Below are positions 32,288 through 44,095 of a stretch of 64,000 bases of DNA, piece by piece. Below the pieces are notes generated by a model that saw only the letters and a list, made by a program, of their open reading frames with translations, made no database searches and was not told where the DNA came from. The DNA is from Coffea arabica (Eukaryota > Streptophyta > Magnoliopsida > Gentianales > Rubiaceae), in contig NC_092323.1 in assembly GCF_036785885.1 (NCBI RefSeq), positions 15,508,501 to 15,572,500 of the forward strand, written 5' to 3'. Both the position numbers and the translations under genes were made by a program. The stretch's first letter is position 1. Each line of letters starts with the position of its first letter.

Positions 32288-35200
32288 CTACACTTGTCTC
32301 AGCCTAACACGTCTAATTGATGGCAATCCCAATCTGTTTAACCTAACCTCCCCCCGAGCCAACACGGGAAGATCCAGCTCACTATCATAAACTCTAACCA
32401 ACTGTTGCGAATGAGAGACACCCACGTTGGACAAAATATCAGCAACCTTATTCGCCTCTCTGTAGCAGTGCACGAACCTAGCCTCCCCTACCAAGTGCCA
32501 AATTTGCTCCACTTCTCTCCTAATGTGCCAGGGGCAGTGATAGCGTCGTTTGAGGATTTCCGTTAGCAACAACGAATCAGACTGAATCACTCTGGGGCCA
32601 ACTCCCTTTCCAAGACACAGCTGAATCCCCAATAAGGCGGCCAGCGTTTCAGCGCGAAGACTAGAACCCTCACCCAGGTAAGCCGAAAAAGCCACTAATA
32701 CATGGCCACCGGAATCCCTAAGCACTCCACCTCCACCGCTCACTCCAGGGTTACCCTTAGCACAACCATCCGTATTAAGCGTCGTGCATCCATATCCCCC
32801 TGCCTCCCAGCGGACTATCTTGCACTCATACAAATACGGCGCTTGAGACACTCCCGTATAGAATACCTGGAAATTACTCCCTTGAACGGCCACCTTGAAA
32901 TGGATCTCAAATGCCGCCTTCACATCCTGGAATACTGCACCACATATCTCCTTCGCCCGAACCCTTGCCCCATCGAACACCACTCGACACCTAGCCTTCC
33001 AGATGTTCCAACAAATAAATATCGGGGTAACAGAACAGATGAATCTCTGCTCGCCCGACGGAGCCAATGACATCCACCAGGCAAACAAATGTGACCTAAT
33101 GCTAGAGCTATCACTAGCTATACGACATATACTCTGGAAGTAATTCCAGACCTCCAGTGCCAATTGTCCCGTGGAGAATACATGTTCCAGCGTCTCACCC
33201 GTTGCATCCACACAACAAAAACATTTTGACGCCAACTTGAAACCCATCTCACCTAGAACATTATCTAACGGTAAGCGCCGCATAAGCAAGCGTAGCATGA
33301 AAAAAGATACCTTCAACGGTATCCTAGCCTGCCATATACGGGACAGCACCAGCGAGCTAGTGCGTCCCTGCCTTTCCTCCTGATACGCAGATGCCAAAGT
33401 GAATGCCCCCGACTTCGTAGGCATCCATACCACTTGGTCTGTCCCCCTCCCACTTGGAACCGGAGTTTTCATCACCAAATCCACAATGCCTGATGGAAGA
33501 ATCTGCAACAAACGTCCCCTGTCCCAGGCACCATTGGTCATAACATCTGCAAATGAACTGGCTGGCACCACTGGGGCTCTAAGGAAAAGACCTCCACTCC
33601 CCACCCAGTTGTCATACCAAAAGTCACAGCCCCCACCATTTAACAACTATAACATTGATAGTTCCATCTGGCGGCTCACATCAAGCATGCGCCTCCATGT
33701 TGCTGAAGCAGATTGAGCCCAGCCCACCTGACATGGGTGAACCCCTTTGCAATACTTTGCCCTCATGAAGGATACCCACAAAGACGATCCTGTGCGCAAG
33801 ATCCACCATAACTTACATGAGAAAGCCTTATATACGTCTCGGACCCGCCGAAATCCCGCGCCTCCCTCCTCCTCCGGATAACACAGCTGGGACCACTTTA
33901 TCCAATGATGCTTATTCAGCTCGCCAGACGATCCCCACAGGAAACTAGCGCATACCCGCTCAATAGCCTTAAAAACAGCCATCGGAATGACCGCAGCGGA
34001 TAGAAGATGCGTCGGAATTGCCGAGAGCACATGCTTTATTAGCACTAACCTCCCCCCAGGTGACAAAAGCTTTGACCGCCAAGAAAGGATTCTTGCTGAG
34101 ATGGAATGACACACCTCCCCAAAATACGCGGATTTACATCTGCCAACATAAAGCGGAAACCCCAGATACCGAACCGGGAACTGTTGCCTTGGAAAACCTG
34201 TAATACGCTCTATTACCCTTCGGCGAGAGAGACACACTGATGGGTGCACTAAATATCCACTTTTCTGGGCATTTACCAATTGACCAGATGCCCTTTGATA
34301 CATCTCCAACACCTGTACAATGTCTTTTAAAGATCTGGCAGAGCCATTCGCAAATATAAGTACATCATCCGCAAAGGCTAGGTGAGTAACCGGAGGACAT
34401 CCCCTGGGAACAGTGAACCCCAAGAATCCCGACTGCTAAGCTAGGCTATTAAGCCCTCGGGATAAGACCTCAGCTCCAATGACAAATAACGCTGGCGATA
34501 GCGGATCGCCCTGGCGGACGCCCCGACTCGATTTGAAAAATCCATACGATGCCCCATTGATAATGACTGAAAACCAAACGTTAGACAACAATCGCCACAC
34601 CATGTCAATAAACCTTTCACCAAATCCAAACTTACGCAAAACGTTTACAGTGAAAGTCCAAGACACACGATCATACGCTTTTGCCATGTCAAGCTTTACC
34701 GCTACATTACCCCCCCTAGACTTGTGTCTGATCCCCGACAGAAGCTCCTGGGCTAGGAGATAATTCTCTGTGATGTTTCTGCCCTTGACGAACCCTGTCT
34801 GCTGAGGAGATATAACCTTGGGCAGTATGGCTGCCAACCGATCAGCCAAAATCCTAGACAACACCTTATTGAAAAAATTACACAAACTAATCGGACGAAA
34901 TTTAGAAAAATCCTGAGGGTTAGGCACTTTGGGAATTAGGACAATGGATGTAGAGGTCACAAAGGGAGGCAACTCTGCCCCACAAAAGAAGCTTAAAACA
35001 GCAGTATAAACATCTTGCGCAATAATGTCCCATGCAAATGTAAAAAACTGACCGGTGAAGCCATCTGGGCCTGCTGCACTATCCCCATCCATCTCAAACA
35101 CCACCCGTTTCACCTCTTCAATCGTTGGACAAGCTTCAAGAGCCATCCTATCTGCCTGGGTAACAACATTTGGAATTAGATGGGCCCACTCTCTCGAAGT

Positions 35201-36424
35201 CCCCTCAACAGCAACCGAGAACATGTCCGTAAAGTATCTTACAGCCACAGCTGCTATCCCCTCATCATCCTCTACCCATGCACCATTCTCATTCTTCACT
35301 CTGTGGATCGCCCCCTGAGCTCTACGTTGCTGAACAGTTGCATGGAAAAATCTAGAATTCCTATCTCCGAAACGAAGCCACTTGACTCTAGCCTTCTGTC
35401 CCCAAAACTTCTCCTCATTCAAAAGTGCATTCCGTAGCTCAGCCTGGGCTTGATTCAGCTCGACCTGAGCCTCCGTAGAGGCATCCACCTCCGTGCGGTT
35501 CTCCGCAGCTAAAACCTTCTCCTCTGCCCTCCGAACATTCTCAAATACATTCCCAAGGACCCCCTTATTCCAATCTTGAATGGCCCTCCTAGTGCACAGG
35601 AGCCTGGAGCAAAGAGCCCGCAAAGGTGCTCCAGGAGTCTCCTCCTGCCAGGCTTGACGAATTACATTCAGTAACCCAGGATTCGTCGTCCAAATGTTTA
35701 GGAAACGGAAGGCCCTGGGTTTATTACCCATGCGCGAAGAGAGTGAAATCTTGAGCGGCGCATGATCCGATGGGTGACGTGCCAGGTGGACCACCGCTAA
35801 TGTTGGTGCTCCCTCAGCAAACCCACCATTGACGAGTACCCTGTCCAATCGCTTCCAGATTCTAGCCCGTCCTTGCCGATTATTGCACCAAGTGAAACTA
35901 GCCCCAGAGAAACCCGCATCAAAGACTTCGGCCTCCTCCATAAAGGATAGTAATTCCAATCCTTCAGAAGTAGTGAAAGGCCGACCTCCACGCTTCTCAA
36001 TAGGATCCCCAATGACGTTAAAATCCCCACACACACACCATGCCATTGAATCAGGTTTATCCACCAATAAGTCCTGCCACATAGTCCTCCGCTCCTCCAA
36101 GGTGCATTTAGCGTGCACAAAGGAAAAACACAAGGGCCGGGTCAGCCAAGGATGCTGGACAGATATCGTTATGTGCTGTGAAGAATTACCAAGTACAGCA
36201 CACACTATGGGGGTATTATAAAATACCCATATATCAGTCGATGAATTCACTACGACCGAATCAAAGGGTAACCTTATCTTAATCGAGTCAATTTGAGAAA
36301 CATCCATTTTTGGCTCACATATAGCAACAAACTTAAAATCATGCAACCGAATCAATCTTATCAATCGGCGCAAGTTAGGGGGTTTGGCAACCCCTCGTAT
36401 GTTCCAAAACAGACCATTAATCAT
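32288..36424 (-). pseudogene. LINE ORF2: endonuclease, reverse transcriptase, zinc finger, RNase H
   Basis: It starts at MINGLFWNIRG. The apurinic-type endonuclease shows NIRG, CEPKMD, GDFN and HPSDHAPL. RT follows with FRPISLCNFFNKVLSRILADR, VKLDMAKAYDRVSW, GVRQGDPLSP and the catalytic AFADDVLIF. Then come a zf-RVT-type segment (RIWQARIPLKVSFFMLRLLM) and a C-terminal RNase H (LNTDGCAKGNPG, LRAETLAALLGI, QSDSLLL, REANKVADILS). Two in-frame TAG codons, at 34436-34438 within RT and 33647-33649 after it, interrupt an otherwise continuous frame. Intact, it would nick target DNA and copy LINE RNA there. Confidence 0.92.
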
Positions 36425-37889
36425 GTGATAATCTTTGGAGAGCATTGTGAGAGTGTGTTACCGTCGATCGAAGTTGTCGATCGGATGGGACCAGACCTTT
36501 CTTTCTCGCCCGCTTACCACCATTGTCCATCACCCTGGATTGATCAATATGTAACCGGAGTAAAGTGTCCTCCCTACTCGAGCCGTCACCGACACCTCTC
36601 GCATCCTCTTGCTCCGTTGCCTCCTCATCCTCCCCCTCACTCACTGAACCTCTACTCCCACACAAAGGCAGATGCACCGTAATCTCCCCCACTGCTTGCA
36701 TTACCTCTGCCACCGCATCATCCTTGCTAGATAAAATCTGTCCATCATCCACAGCCAGCAGAGCGCGCGTAGCAGTCTGCACATGCTGGCCACACCGCTT
36801 GGCCTTGCTACCACCGCCATCTACTCCCTCCTCCTGGGCAGTTTGCTGCCCATCAGCCGACCTGCCACCCGGAAGGCAGACAACCGGCCTTCCTTCGGCA
36901 ACCAGGCCCTGCCCAGCCGCAAACTGCACAAATGCGTCCACCATTTGCACTCCACTACCGCTCGTTGAGTCCTCTGCCGTATCCTTGATCTCTATCAGCT
37001 TATTTCCACTTGGTGGCTCCGGCCTTCCTGCTGTGACCAACCCATGCTCAACCGTGCGCTGCACAAGTGCGGCCGAACCCACCACCCGCACATCACTGCT
37101 GCTAGTTAAGGCCTCCGCCGTATCCTTGGTCTCTGTCAAGTTATTTCCATTTGGAGGTTCCGCTGCATTAAGCGTGCTGGTATTGCCTGGTAACTCCGCT
37201 GTATGCTCCTTGGTGATATCTCGCTCCTTGACCCGATAAGCCTGTCGTGAATCCCTCATCCCATGCTGCTGCAGATTGGTCCTCTTCTCACCAACAGGTT
37301 TCAGAGTTGGGTTTTTCTTAAAACACTCCTCCTCCTTATGGCCAACCCGGTCACAGTAGTGACAGAACAAAGGCCAGTTTTCCACTTCCACCGGCTGCCA
37401 AAAACCATAGTCATCATCACCTATCCAGACTCTATTCGCCGGCTCCTTAGAAACATCCATCTCCACCAATACCCTGGCTACAGATGGTCTGCGCTGCGTG
37501 GATGTTGCAGAATCGATTTTGAGGACTCTTCCCAGCGTGGCCGCAAGTTTGGTAACCAGATTCTTTGCAAAGAAAAAGATCGGCAAGCCCGGAAAAGCTA
37601 CCCATATCGGAACTATGGAAGGCTCCTGATTGGTCTTGAAATCGATGGTCCACTTCGAGACCACCATTGGAGCGTTACTGACGAACCAGACCCTACGCAA
37701 GAAGAGCCTGGTGTAGTCCTCCTCAAGAGCAGGCCGAATCAGAATGTGCCGCTGATCCAGCAGCCCCACATCGCATTCTCCCTTGAGACCCAGTGACACG
37801 AAAAATTTCCGCACAACCTCCATTGAAGGTCTGGCTGCAGCAAATCTCCCTACCAGTGCGTTCCGGTATGGTGCCGCCAGAGCACACAT
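36417..37889 (-). CDS. LINE ORF1 (nucleic-acid-binding, DUF4283 type)
   Basis: 490 codons. The N-terminal part matches the plant LINE ORF1 pattern (NALVGRFAAARPSMEVVRKF, then LLDQRHILIRPALEEDYTRL and VARVLVEMDVSK). A CCHC knuckle CHYCDRVGHKEEEC is at about residues 182-195. A long hydrophilic Ser/Thr/Glu-rich tail follows. The methionine used is probably internal: in the same frame upstream a plausible continuation (FTLSGEPSLRLSRQD) meets a stop, and another frame continues it, so the true N-terminus is likely lost to a shift. Its last codons overlap the ORF2 start (ATGATTAA). Confidence 0.82.
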   Translation of the reverse strand: MCALAAPYRNALVGRFAAARPSMEVVRKFFVSLGLKGECDVGLLDQRHILIRPALEEDYTRLFLRRVWFVSNAPMVVSKWTIDFKTNQEPSIVPIWVAFPGLPIFFFAKNLVTKLAATLGRVLKIDSATSTQRRPSVARVLVEMDVSKEPANRVWIGDDDYGFWQPVEVENWPLFCHYCDRVGHKEEECFKKNPTLKPVGEKRTNLQQHGMRDSRQAYRVKERDITKEHTAELPGNTSTLNAAEPPNGNNLTETKDTAEALTSSSDVRVVGSAALVQRTVEHGLVTAGRPEPPSGNKLIEIKDTAEDSTSGSGVQMVDAFVQFAAGQGLVAEGRPVVCLPGGRSADGQQTAQEEGVDGGGSKAKRCGQHVQTATRALLAVDDGQILSSKDDAVAEVMQAVGEITVHLPLCGSRGSVSEGEDEEATEQEDARGVGDGSSREDTLLRLHIDQSRVMDNGGKRARKKGLVPSDRQLRSTVTHSHNALQRLSHD

Positions 37890-38003
37890 ATCTTGCCTGG
37901 AGAGACGTAGCGAAGGCTCCCCCGATAAAGTGAAACCTCACCGATCCCTTCATCACCCACAGCAGCTGGCGACCCATTGGCAACAACTGCAGCAAAGCTA
38001 ACT

Positions 38004-38138
38004 GCAGATCCTGAACGAAAATTTCTTTCCCTCAGGCGTGACCACCTGGCGTGGGCACGTCTAACTGCTATAGAGTTCGCAGAACCTGAACGAAAATTTC
38101 TTCCCCTCAAGCGTGACCACCTGACGAGGGCACGTCTA
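38004..38138 (-). repeat. 75-bp tandem repeat, truncated copy (element D, left)
   Basis: The same repeat as 43773-43939 but starting part-way through a unit because of the LINE junction. Units carry GAACGAAAATTTCTT, GCGTGACCACCTG and GGGCACGTCTAACT. Confidence 0.75.
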
Positions 38139-38233
38139 ACTATTAGCTTCCTGCCACAAAAGCAACAAATCACTAAATGCAACTAACACTTAACAAAAAT
38201 TCCAAAAAGCATAAGAAAACTAAAATAAAGAGT

Positions 38234-38288
38234 CTTGGGTTGCCTCCCAAGCAGCGCCTTTCTTTAATGTCTTTGGCTAGACATTGCC
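38234..38288 (-). promoter_or_regulatory. Conserved hairpin motif (element D, left copy)
   Basis: Minus strand CTTGGG-AGGCAA-CCCAAG (38234-38251) preceded by CTAGCCAAAGACATTAAAGA and AAGGCGCTG, directly after the ORF stop. Confidence 0.7.
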
Positions 38289-38296
38289 ATATTTAT

Positions 38297-39352
38297 TCAC
38301 GGAGGATAAAATCTTGTGACTCGTTTCAGTGCTTCATCCTCTATATAATCCTGATAGCCCTCGTAAATAGAGTAATTCTTGAGCACACGAGCTACGGGCT
38401 TCCATGGACTAGTAAATGGCGCCAAACAAGTCAACGATAATTTGCATTCTCCACTCTCTCCTCCATCACACGCCTTTATCGGTTCAAGATATTTGACCAT
38501 CGTAGCTCTTAACTTATTCCTGTCATGAAACTCAAAATCGTCTGGTATGATAAAATCAATCTCACTAACAGGAATTAAAGAATATGAGTCAGGAAAATAT
38601 TGATCAAGAAATGGATGAGATGTCACCGCATTTGGAGATTGTTCACTGGATTCATTCACTTGAACCATTTGATGTTGGGGTCTCATGTCTTGCACTTCAA
38701 CTTCCTTTTCAACTGCACTTTTAGATCCTTCTTCTTGAGATTCTCGCAGCACCATGTCATTCGTCAGGATAATTGCACTCTCATCTTCCTCATGGTCGAT
38801 AATAGTTTGTGAGGGCAATTCTTCACTTTGAGAAACCAATCGATTTATTCTGGATGTCAAAAGACATAGTTGATCTGCCAGATAATTCATTGCATCCTTC
38901 ATCATCTCATTCCTCATTTGTGTCTCCTGTTGGAATTGGTATGTATTAGTAGTTATTGGTTCAACTATCTCTTCAAGAGACATACCTGACATAGATGACG
39001 ATTCTTGAGACTCATACTGCTGAAAATTCATTGGCCCCGTTGTATAATTATAATTGGAGTTATCCCACCCTCCTTGATCATACCCGTATGGATTAGGGTT
39101 ATACCACGTTTGAGACCAGGGTGAAAAATCTCCATAATTATTGAGTGGGACACTCAGATTATCTTGATATTCGGGGCACATACTGGTTGAATGATCCCTG
39201 GCATAACAAATTTTACAGGTTGCAGCAGCCATTCTTTTTCTAATAGAGTTTACTGCCTCTGCATGTGCAAACTTAGAAAAAAAACTAGTCTCATCACCTT
39301 CCCCGGAAACAAAATTCAGTCTATCACCAAAATACGGAGTGTTAGAAGCCAT
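38297..39352 (-). CDS. Zinc-knuckle gag-like protein of element D, left copy
   Basis: 351 intact codons, MASNTPYFGD to RFYPP. CCHC knuckle CKICYARDHSTSMC lies at about residues 46-59. It is followed by a Tyr/Asn/Gly-rich segment, a region like the B/A gag linker (SLEEIVEP then TYQFQQETQ), an acidic stretch, and a C-terminal region with FIIPDDFEFHDRNKL. The Athila capsid domain present in A, B and F gag is absent. It is nearly identical to 44096-45151 with a handful of substitutions and no stop in either. It probably binds element RNA; whether it enters particles built by another element's gag is inference. Confidence 0.8.
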   Translation of the reverse strand: MASNTPYFGDRLNFVSGEGDETSFFSKFAHAEAVNSIRKRMAAATCKICYARDHSTSMCPEYQDNLSVPLNNYGDFSPWSQTWYNPNPYGYDQGGWDNSNYNYTTGPMNFQQYESQESSSMSGMSLEEIVEPITTNTYQFQQETQMRNEMMKDAMNYLADQLCLLTSRINRLVSQSEELPSQTIIDHEEDESAIILTNDMVLRESQEEGSKSAVEKEVEVQDMRPQHQMVQVNESSEQSPNAVTSHPFLDQYFPDSYSLIPVSEIDFIIPDDFEFHDRNKLRATMVKYLEPIKACDGGESGECKLSLTCLAPFTSPWKPVARVLKNYSIYEGYQDYIEDEALKRVTRFYPP

Positions 39353-39433
39353 AAACTATATAAAAAAAAATAAGAGAAAAATAAATAATAAAAAAAAATG
39401 AACTCAAAAAGAAACAAATTAATCTGGCACCAG

Positions 39434-39451
39434 TCCCCGGCAACGGCGCCA
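39434..39451 (-). promoter_or_regulatory. Primer-binding site, tRNA-Asp type (element D, left copy)
   Basis: Minus strand TGGCGCCGTTGCCGGGGA, complementary to the 3' end of plant tRNA-Asp, five bases from the LTR end. Confidence 0.9.
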
Positions 39452-39456
39452 AAAAT

Positions 39457-40940
39457 TGACAGGCGTCGAACCTGTGCAATAATAAAGACCTGCTTAAATA
39501 AAATACAAATTCTGTATATAGCGGTAAGCAGGGTCGAATCCACAGGGACTGGGGATAATTTAATTTCTTCTCAAGTTCCAGATATGGGGGGTTTTTGAAA
39601 ACGATAGTAACTAAATTACTTGGAATAAAATAAAATAACTACAACTCAAATAACTAATTATCACAATAAAAATAATAATGGACGAACTCTAGCCAAGAGA
39701 CAACTTCGGAGATGGTTCACTTAATTCGATCACAGATGCAAGGATTATTCCAGTTACTATCTGATAAATTAGTTATAGTTGTCATACACGCGATAAACAA
39801 CCAACTCTTTCTCAATTTGTCGATAGCCAAGGTACGACCGTTGACTATTTCTCTAATCAGGAAATAACCCTAGGTACGACCATAGAAGTTCAATTCCCTA
39901 ATTGCATGAATAATTAGAAGAGCCTAATTCTAACCAATCAACACGCTACGAGGGTCTCTTTAAGTTAGCCTGCCTATCTCCCTGACACAAACCCAATCAT
40001 GCCAGTTGCCACCAGTTTAGAATAATTAAACAATTACGGATTTAACTACCCTAATTGGCTTCAGGTTATTGAATTAATCTAGAATCCGGGCCCTGGATAA
40101 TCGAATAATAAAACAACCATATGAACAAAAAGCAGAAGATAGACGAATACCAGAAGATAATAGGAAATAAATAAAAACTAATTCGATCTCACAAATTTAG
40201 TAGAACCAAGTCCTCCGTTGTTCCTCGACTAGATGAGAAACTTAGCCACGCCTCATGAGAAAATCTCCACGTAATTTAATTGAGGTCCAGGCCATCAAAA
40301 GTGCCAAGAAAGAAACAAAACTAAAAACTACTCTAAAAAACTCTCAAATCCCCAAAGATAAAGCCGCGGCCAAAAGAAAAGAATTGTCTCCTAATCTAAA
40401 ACAAATTGCTTCACTTCTCTCCGTGGTCTCCACGAATTAGCACAAGCCTGCCGAATTCACCTCCTTGTTTTGAGCCCCTGTGCGGTCCCCACGAATTAGC
40501 ACAAGCCTCTGTACGTTTCTTTTCCAAAGAATTCCAAAGAATCACTAATGATCAATCTTTTTCGTGTGGTCCCTGCCAAGATTGGAGTAAAAGAGTACAA
40601 GCCGTGAACTGAAGCTCTGCCGAGTTTTTCTCCTTCTCGTTTCCTATTGCTAGGCAAAGACTTCCTAGTAAGAGTCCTAGTCAGCAATTCTTCTAATCAG
40701 CCAAAAGAAATGCCATCCGTCTGTAGCTTCATGCAGGCCAGTTCTGTGAGGCTTTTTGGACTTTTTTACGTGTGGGGCAATTTCCTCCAGCAAGTCCCCC
40801 TTTTTAAGCACTTTTCAAATCCCTTTCCTGTAGATAGGTCCAAATACCAAATATAAGTATATATCGACAATTCAAAACAATATTTGGCAAGGACAAAGGG
40901 GAAATTACCAATAAAATTACTAACAATTAACGCCCTATCA
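39457..40940 (-). repeat. Element D LTR, left (3' LTR of the complete unit)
   Basis: 1484 bp, plus-strand TGACAGGCGTCGAACCTGTG to GCCCTATCA. Three substitutions were seen against 45258-46741. It has a polypurine tract on one side and a primer site on the other, so it serves two element bodies. Confidence 0.94.
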
Positions 40941-40979
40941 ATTCCCCCCACACCTGAACCATGCTTGCCCTCAAGCATG
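40941..40979 (-). promoter_or_regulatory. 3' polypurine tract with hairpin (element D)
   Basis: Minus strand CATGCTTG-AGGG-CAAGCATG, 4 bases, AGGTGTGGGGGGAAT, then TGATAG. Compared with A, B and G (AATGCTTG...CAAGCATT), the closing pair changed from A-T to C-G, keeping the stem. Confidence 0.8.
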
Positions 40980-41942
40980 AGAACAACAATTGAACACCGA
41001 AATTCAATAATGGCTATTGCTCTAACTATCATATTACCAAGATACCCAGAAAAACATATATCAAGCATCACAGTTAAGATCCAAGAAAGACCACTCCGGT
41101 TAGCTTTCCAACCACCAACTTCTCCAATTTAAAACAAACTAATCTAAGAAAAAGGAATGGTTGCTCACATTAATCCGCAAATGGTCCAACTATTAACCAA
41201 AATCTCGACATTAAGATCACAAACCGGCAAGCTGACTTATTCACATACTAACACAATCTTTATTTTATTTTTTCCCTTTTTTTTTTTTTTTTTTTTTTAG
41301 TAACAAAAGACTTAGTCTATAGCCCTTAGAGCCTTTTGACGCGAACTCCAACATTTGATAGATGGAGGAGCCCGGTTACTCAGCTCCAATCGCTACAGGA
41401 CCACGCACTCATAGCAATTACTACCTTTTAACGAGAAAATCGACACTTTAGGTGAAGATCCCCGGTTACTCAGTAGTAACTACTAGCGGAGTACAGTCAA
41501 CTCTTATTTATAACCAAATAACACAATATCTAAAAACAACACATGAATAACAGCAGCCAGCCTCAAATTTCCAAACATGAAGAACTAGAATTAATAATTG
41601 GACCAATTCACAAGAAAAATGCCAATAATCATTCCCTATGCCTAGAAAAGTTAACTAAAAATTAGAAAAGTCAAGCAATTATTGAGATTCACCAAAAAGA
41701 TGTTCCTGAACTCAACCACATCAACTCGATACCTTTTATTAATAAACTTGGCAACATCAGAATCAGAGACAACAATCCAACATCAAAACTTGGTATTCAT
41801 ATGAAGACTGACCACTAGAAAAAAGAAAAGAAAAGCAAATAAACGAAAGATGGACAAAAAACAAACTAAAAAAAAAAAAAAAAAAGAAAAAAGTAAAACA
41901 AAAGACTCCAGAAACTAAAAACAAAATTACTATCACCACAAT
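40980..41942 (-). other. Element D 3' untranslated region
   Basis: Non-coding, with a long T-run near 41277-41300 and a repeated phrase CCCGGTTACTCAG (41371 and 41460). No palindrome of the A/B type seen here. Confidence 0.65.
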
Positions 41943-41983
41943 GATTCCCCCCCACACCTAATTCACACATTGCCCTCAATGTG
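41943..41983 (-). promoter_or_regulatory. Internal polypurine tract with hairpin (element D)
   Basis: Minus strand CACATTG-AGGG-CAATGTG, 6 bases, AGGTGTGGGGGGGAATC. In G and F the matching stem is TACATTG/CAATGTA, so a T-A pair has changed to C-G with pairing kept. Confidence 0.65.
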
Positions 41984-42958
41984 ATAATGTAAAAGTAGAA
42001 GGAAGGAGAGGGGCAACGGTACTTCCCTGGAGTAGGGGCGGTGCAGGTGGAAATTGTGGATCAACTCGCATCTAGAGCTAGTGCCATTCGTGGCTTCACC
42101 ATGGACTCTAGGTATCACTCTAAGCAACAAGAGACTACAATTGCCAACAAATAATGGAAGCCGGAAATTCAAAGCAATAACAATTTTAAAGCCAACCCAA
42201 CGAATAAAAAGCACAATTCAACCACATCACAGATTAAACCAGACCCCAACACTTATAGCAAATGCAATCAATAAATACTTAAGGAATCCATGTAGTCAAA
42301 TTCAGAATTAAGGCCGTCCAAAGTGCAACAACTGCTCCAAATACCCCAAGCAAGTCAATTAAAGGCAACCGACTTCAATAAGCAAATGTAAACGGCACAT
42401 TCATATCCCAATTCAACGAATAAATGCAGGAAAGTAGCCACAATACTAGAGCACAGCTCCCAATAATGCAACAGAACAGCAACTCGAACAAACTAGGAAC
42501 TGTGCTAGTGTCGTACTAAATCAACAACTTTCAGCAATTAGACACAATCGGACACAATATCGCGACAACTATCGCCAATTGGACAGATGATTGCACACTC
42601 AATCCAACCAAAAGTTCTAGCAACAGCCGTTCAGAATTGAAGCAACAAATTAATCCCAAGAACTCGAATTTTCAAACAAGCAAGCATCTCCAAATATAAG
42701 CAACAACTATAGTGAGAAGACCCCACCAGTACCACTGGTGGGCACACAAGGAAGAATTAAATCAAATATGATCGATCGATAGCAGGAGCACCCAAATTCA
42801 ATCAACAACAAGTAATTCAGACAAACAAAAGCAAAAGAGAAACACAAAAAGGGGCCAGATATCGATCAAACAAAAGCCATTGCCCACCATGAATAAAGAA
42901 TACACTAAAAAGCAACAGATACTGGTAAACCACAGAGGGAAAAAGGGACCGGACACCG
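41984..42958 (-). other. Element D internal spacer
   Basis: AT-rich with many CAA- and AAC-containing phrases and no coding frame. ORF3 should be here in a complete relative and is absent. The function of this stretch is not visible. Confidence 0.6.
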
Positions 42959-43560
42959 TTGTTGGCAGCGAGACCGAGCGCTTGGGGCAGCACGGCAGCG
43001 TTTAGGGCAGGCCGTGGGAGGAAGGAAAAGTCACGCGATGGAGCAAGAGGCTGCTGCAGAGGTGGGAGCGAGCTGGGAGGTCGCGGCGCGCAGCTGGTCA
43101 GCGGTGTGCAGCTGTGCGAGGCGCGGGAGCTAGCAGTGACGTGCGCTGGTCAGCTAAGGAGGAGATGGGCGGCGCTCGACTGTCGCGTGGCTGCGACTTC
43201 TGGCTGGAGCTACTGGCGGCGCGCGAGCTTTGTGGATGGACGCGAGAGGATCTGGGGTGGTCGAGCGCAGGTGGAGTGAGGTGGAGATCGAGTGGGTAGC
43301 CGCTGGTGGATGGCGGCTAGTCAGCAGCTGCCGCGGGCTGGAGATGGCGATAGAAGCTGCTGGAGTGGGGGCGAGCTGGCGGTGCGCTGGTCTCGGTCGC
43401 GCGATGCTGCCGCGCGGGAGGAAGAGGAGTGCGGCAGCGATGGCGACTGGGCAGTGGCGCTCTGGGCCGCGGCTTGGGCCAGGCGAGCTTGTGGCGGCGA
43501 GGAAGTTGGAGCTGATGTGGTGGTGGAGATCGATGATTTGGGTGGGATGGCCGGCGGCCG
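42959..43560 (-). other. GC-rich, CpG-rich segment (element D)
   Basis: The longest of the four GC-rich segments. Frames open on both strands are Arg/Ser/Pro/Ala-rich with no domain. It has the same position relative to the internal polypurine module and the hairpin as in A, B and F. Confidence 0.55.
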
Positions 43561-43772
43561 AAAGAAGAAAAGAAGGAAAAGGGAAATAGGGAAGAAGAAA
43601 GAAAGAAAAGAAGAAGAAAGAATTTTCTTCTTTTTTTTTTTTTTTGGAATAATTTTTTGTTCTAAATTGAATTGAGATTGGAAAATTCGATTTTTGAATA
43701 CCAAAACTGAAAATGAAAAAGGAAATTACTTTTATAAAATTTTTTTTTTTTTTCAAAGAACCTCTAGCTTAG

Positions 43773-43939
43773 GCGTGGGCACGTCTAACTGCTATAGAGT
43801 CCGCAGATCCTGAACGAAAATTTCTTTCCCTCAGGCGTGACCACCTGGCGTGGGCACGTCTAACTGCTATAGAGTTCGCAGAACCTGAACGAAAATTTCT
43901 TCCCCTCAAGCGTGACCACCTGACGAGGGCACGTCTAAC
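43773..43939 (-). repeat. 75-bp tandem repeat, 2.2 units (element D)
   Basis: Units begin GGCGTGGGCACGTCTAACTG and repeat at 75 bases, with a partial third. The unit includes half of the shared palindrome (GGCGTGGGCACG). Confidence 0.85.
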
Positions 43940-44032
43940 TATTAGCTTCCTGCCACAAAAGCAACAAATCACTAAATGCAACTAACACTTAACAAAAATT
44001 CCAAAAAGCATAAGAAAACTAAAATAAAGAGT

Positions 44033-44086
44033 CTTGGGTTGCCTCCCAAGCAGCGCCTTTCTTTAATGTCTTTGGCTAGACATTGC
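44033..44086 (-). promoter_or_regulatory. Conserved hairpin motif (element D, right copy)
   Basis: CTTGGG-AGGCAA-CCCAAG at 44033-44050 with the same upstream CCAAAGACATTAAAGAAAGG. It follows the ORF stop by about 10 bases. Confidence 0.7.
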
Positions 44087-44095
44087 CATATTTAT

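Larger units (their letters stand above)
32200..38003 (-). mobile_element. Plant L1-type LINE with RNase H domain
   Basis: The minus-strand 3' end is a poly-A tail (18 T on the plus strand at 32200-32217) preceded by AATAAA-type signals. ORF1 (37889-36417) and ORF2 (36424-32288) follow the standard plant L1 order. The 5' end joins element D sequence near 38003. No target duplication is found: the sequence beside the tail (GTGAATTGCCG) does not recur at the 5' side, so this boundary was probably altered after insertion. Confidence 0.9.

Noticed and set aside
43773..43939. CRISPR-like array
   Set aside because: The 75-bp units abut with no unique spacers, in a plant retroelement.
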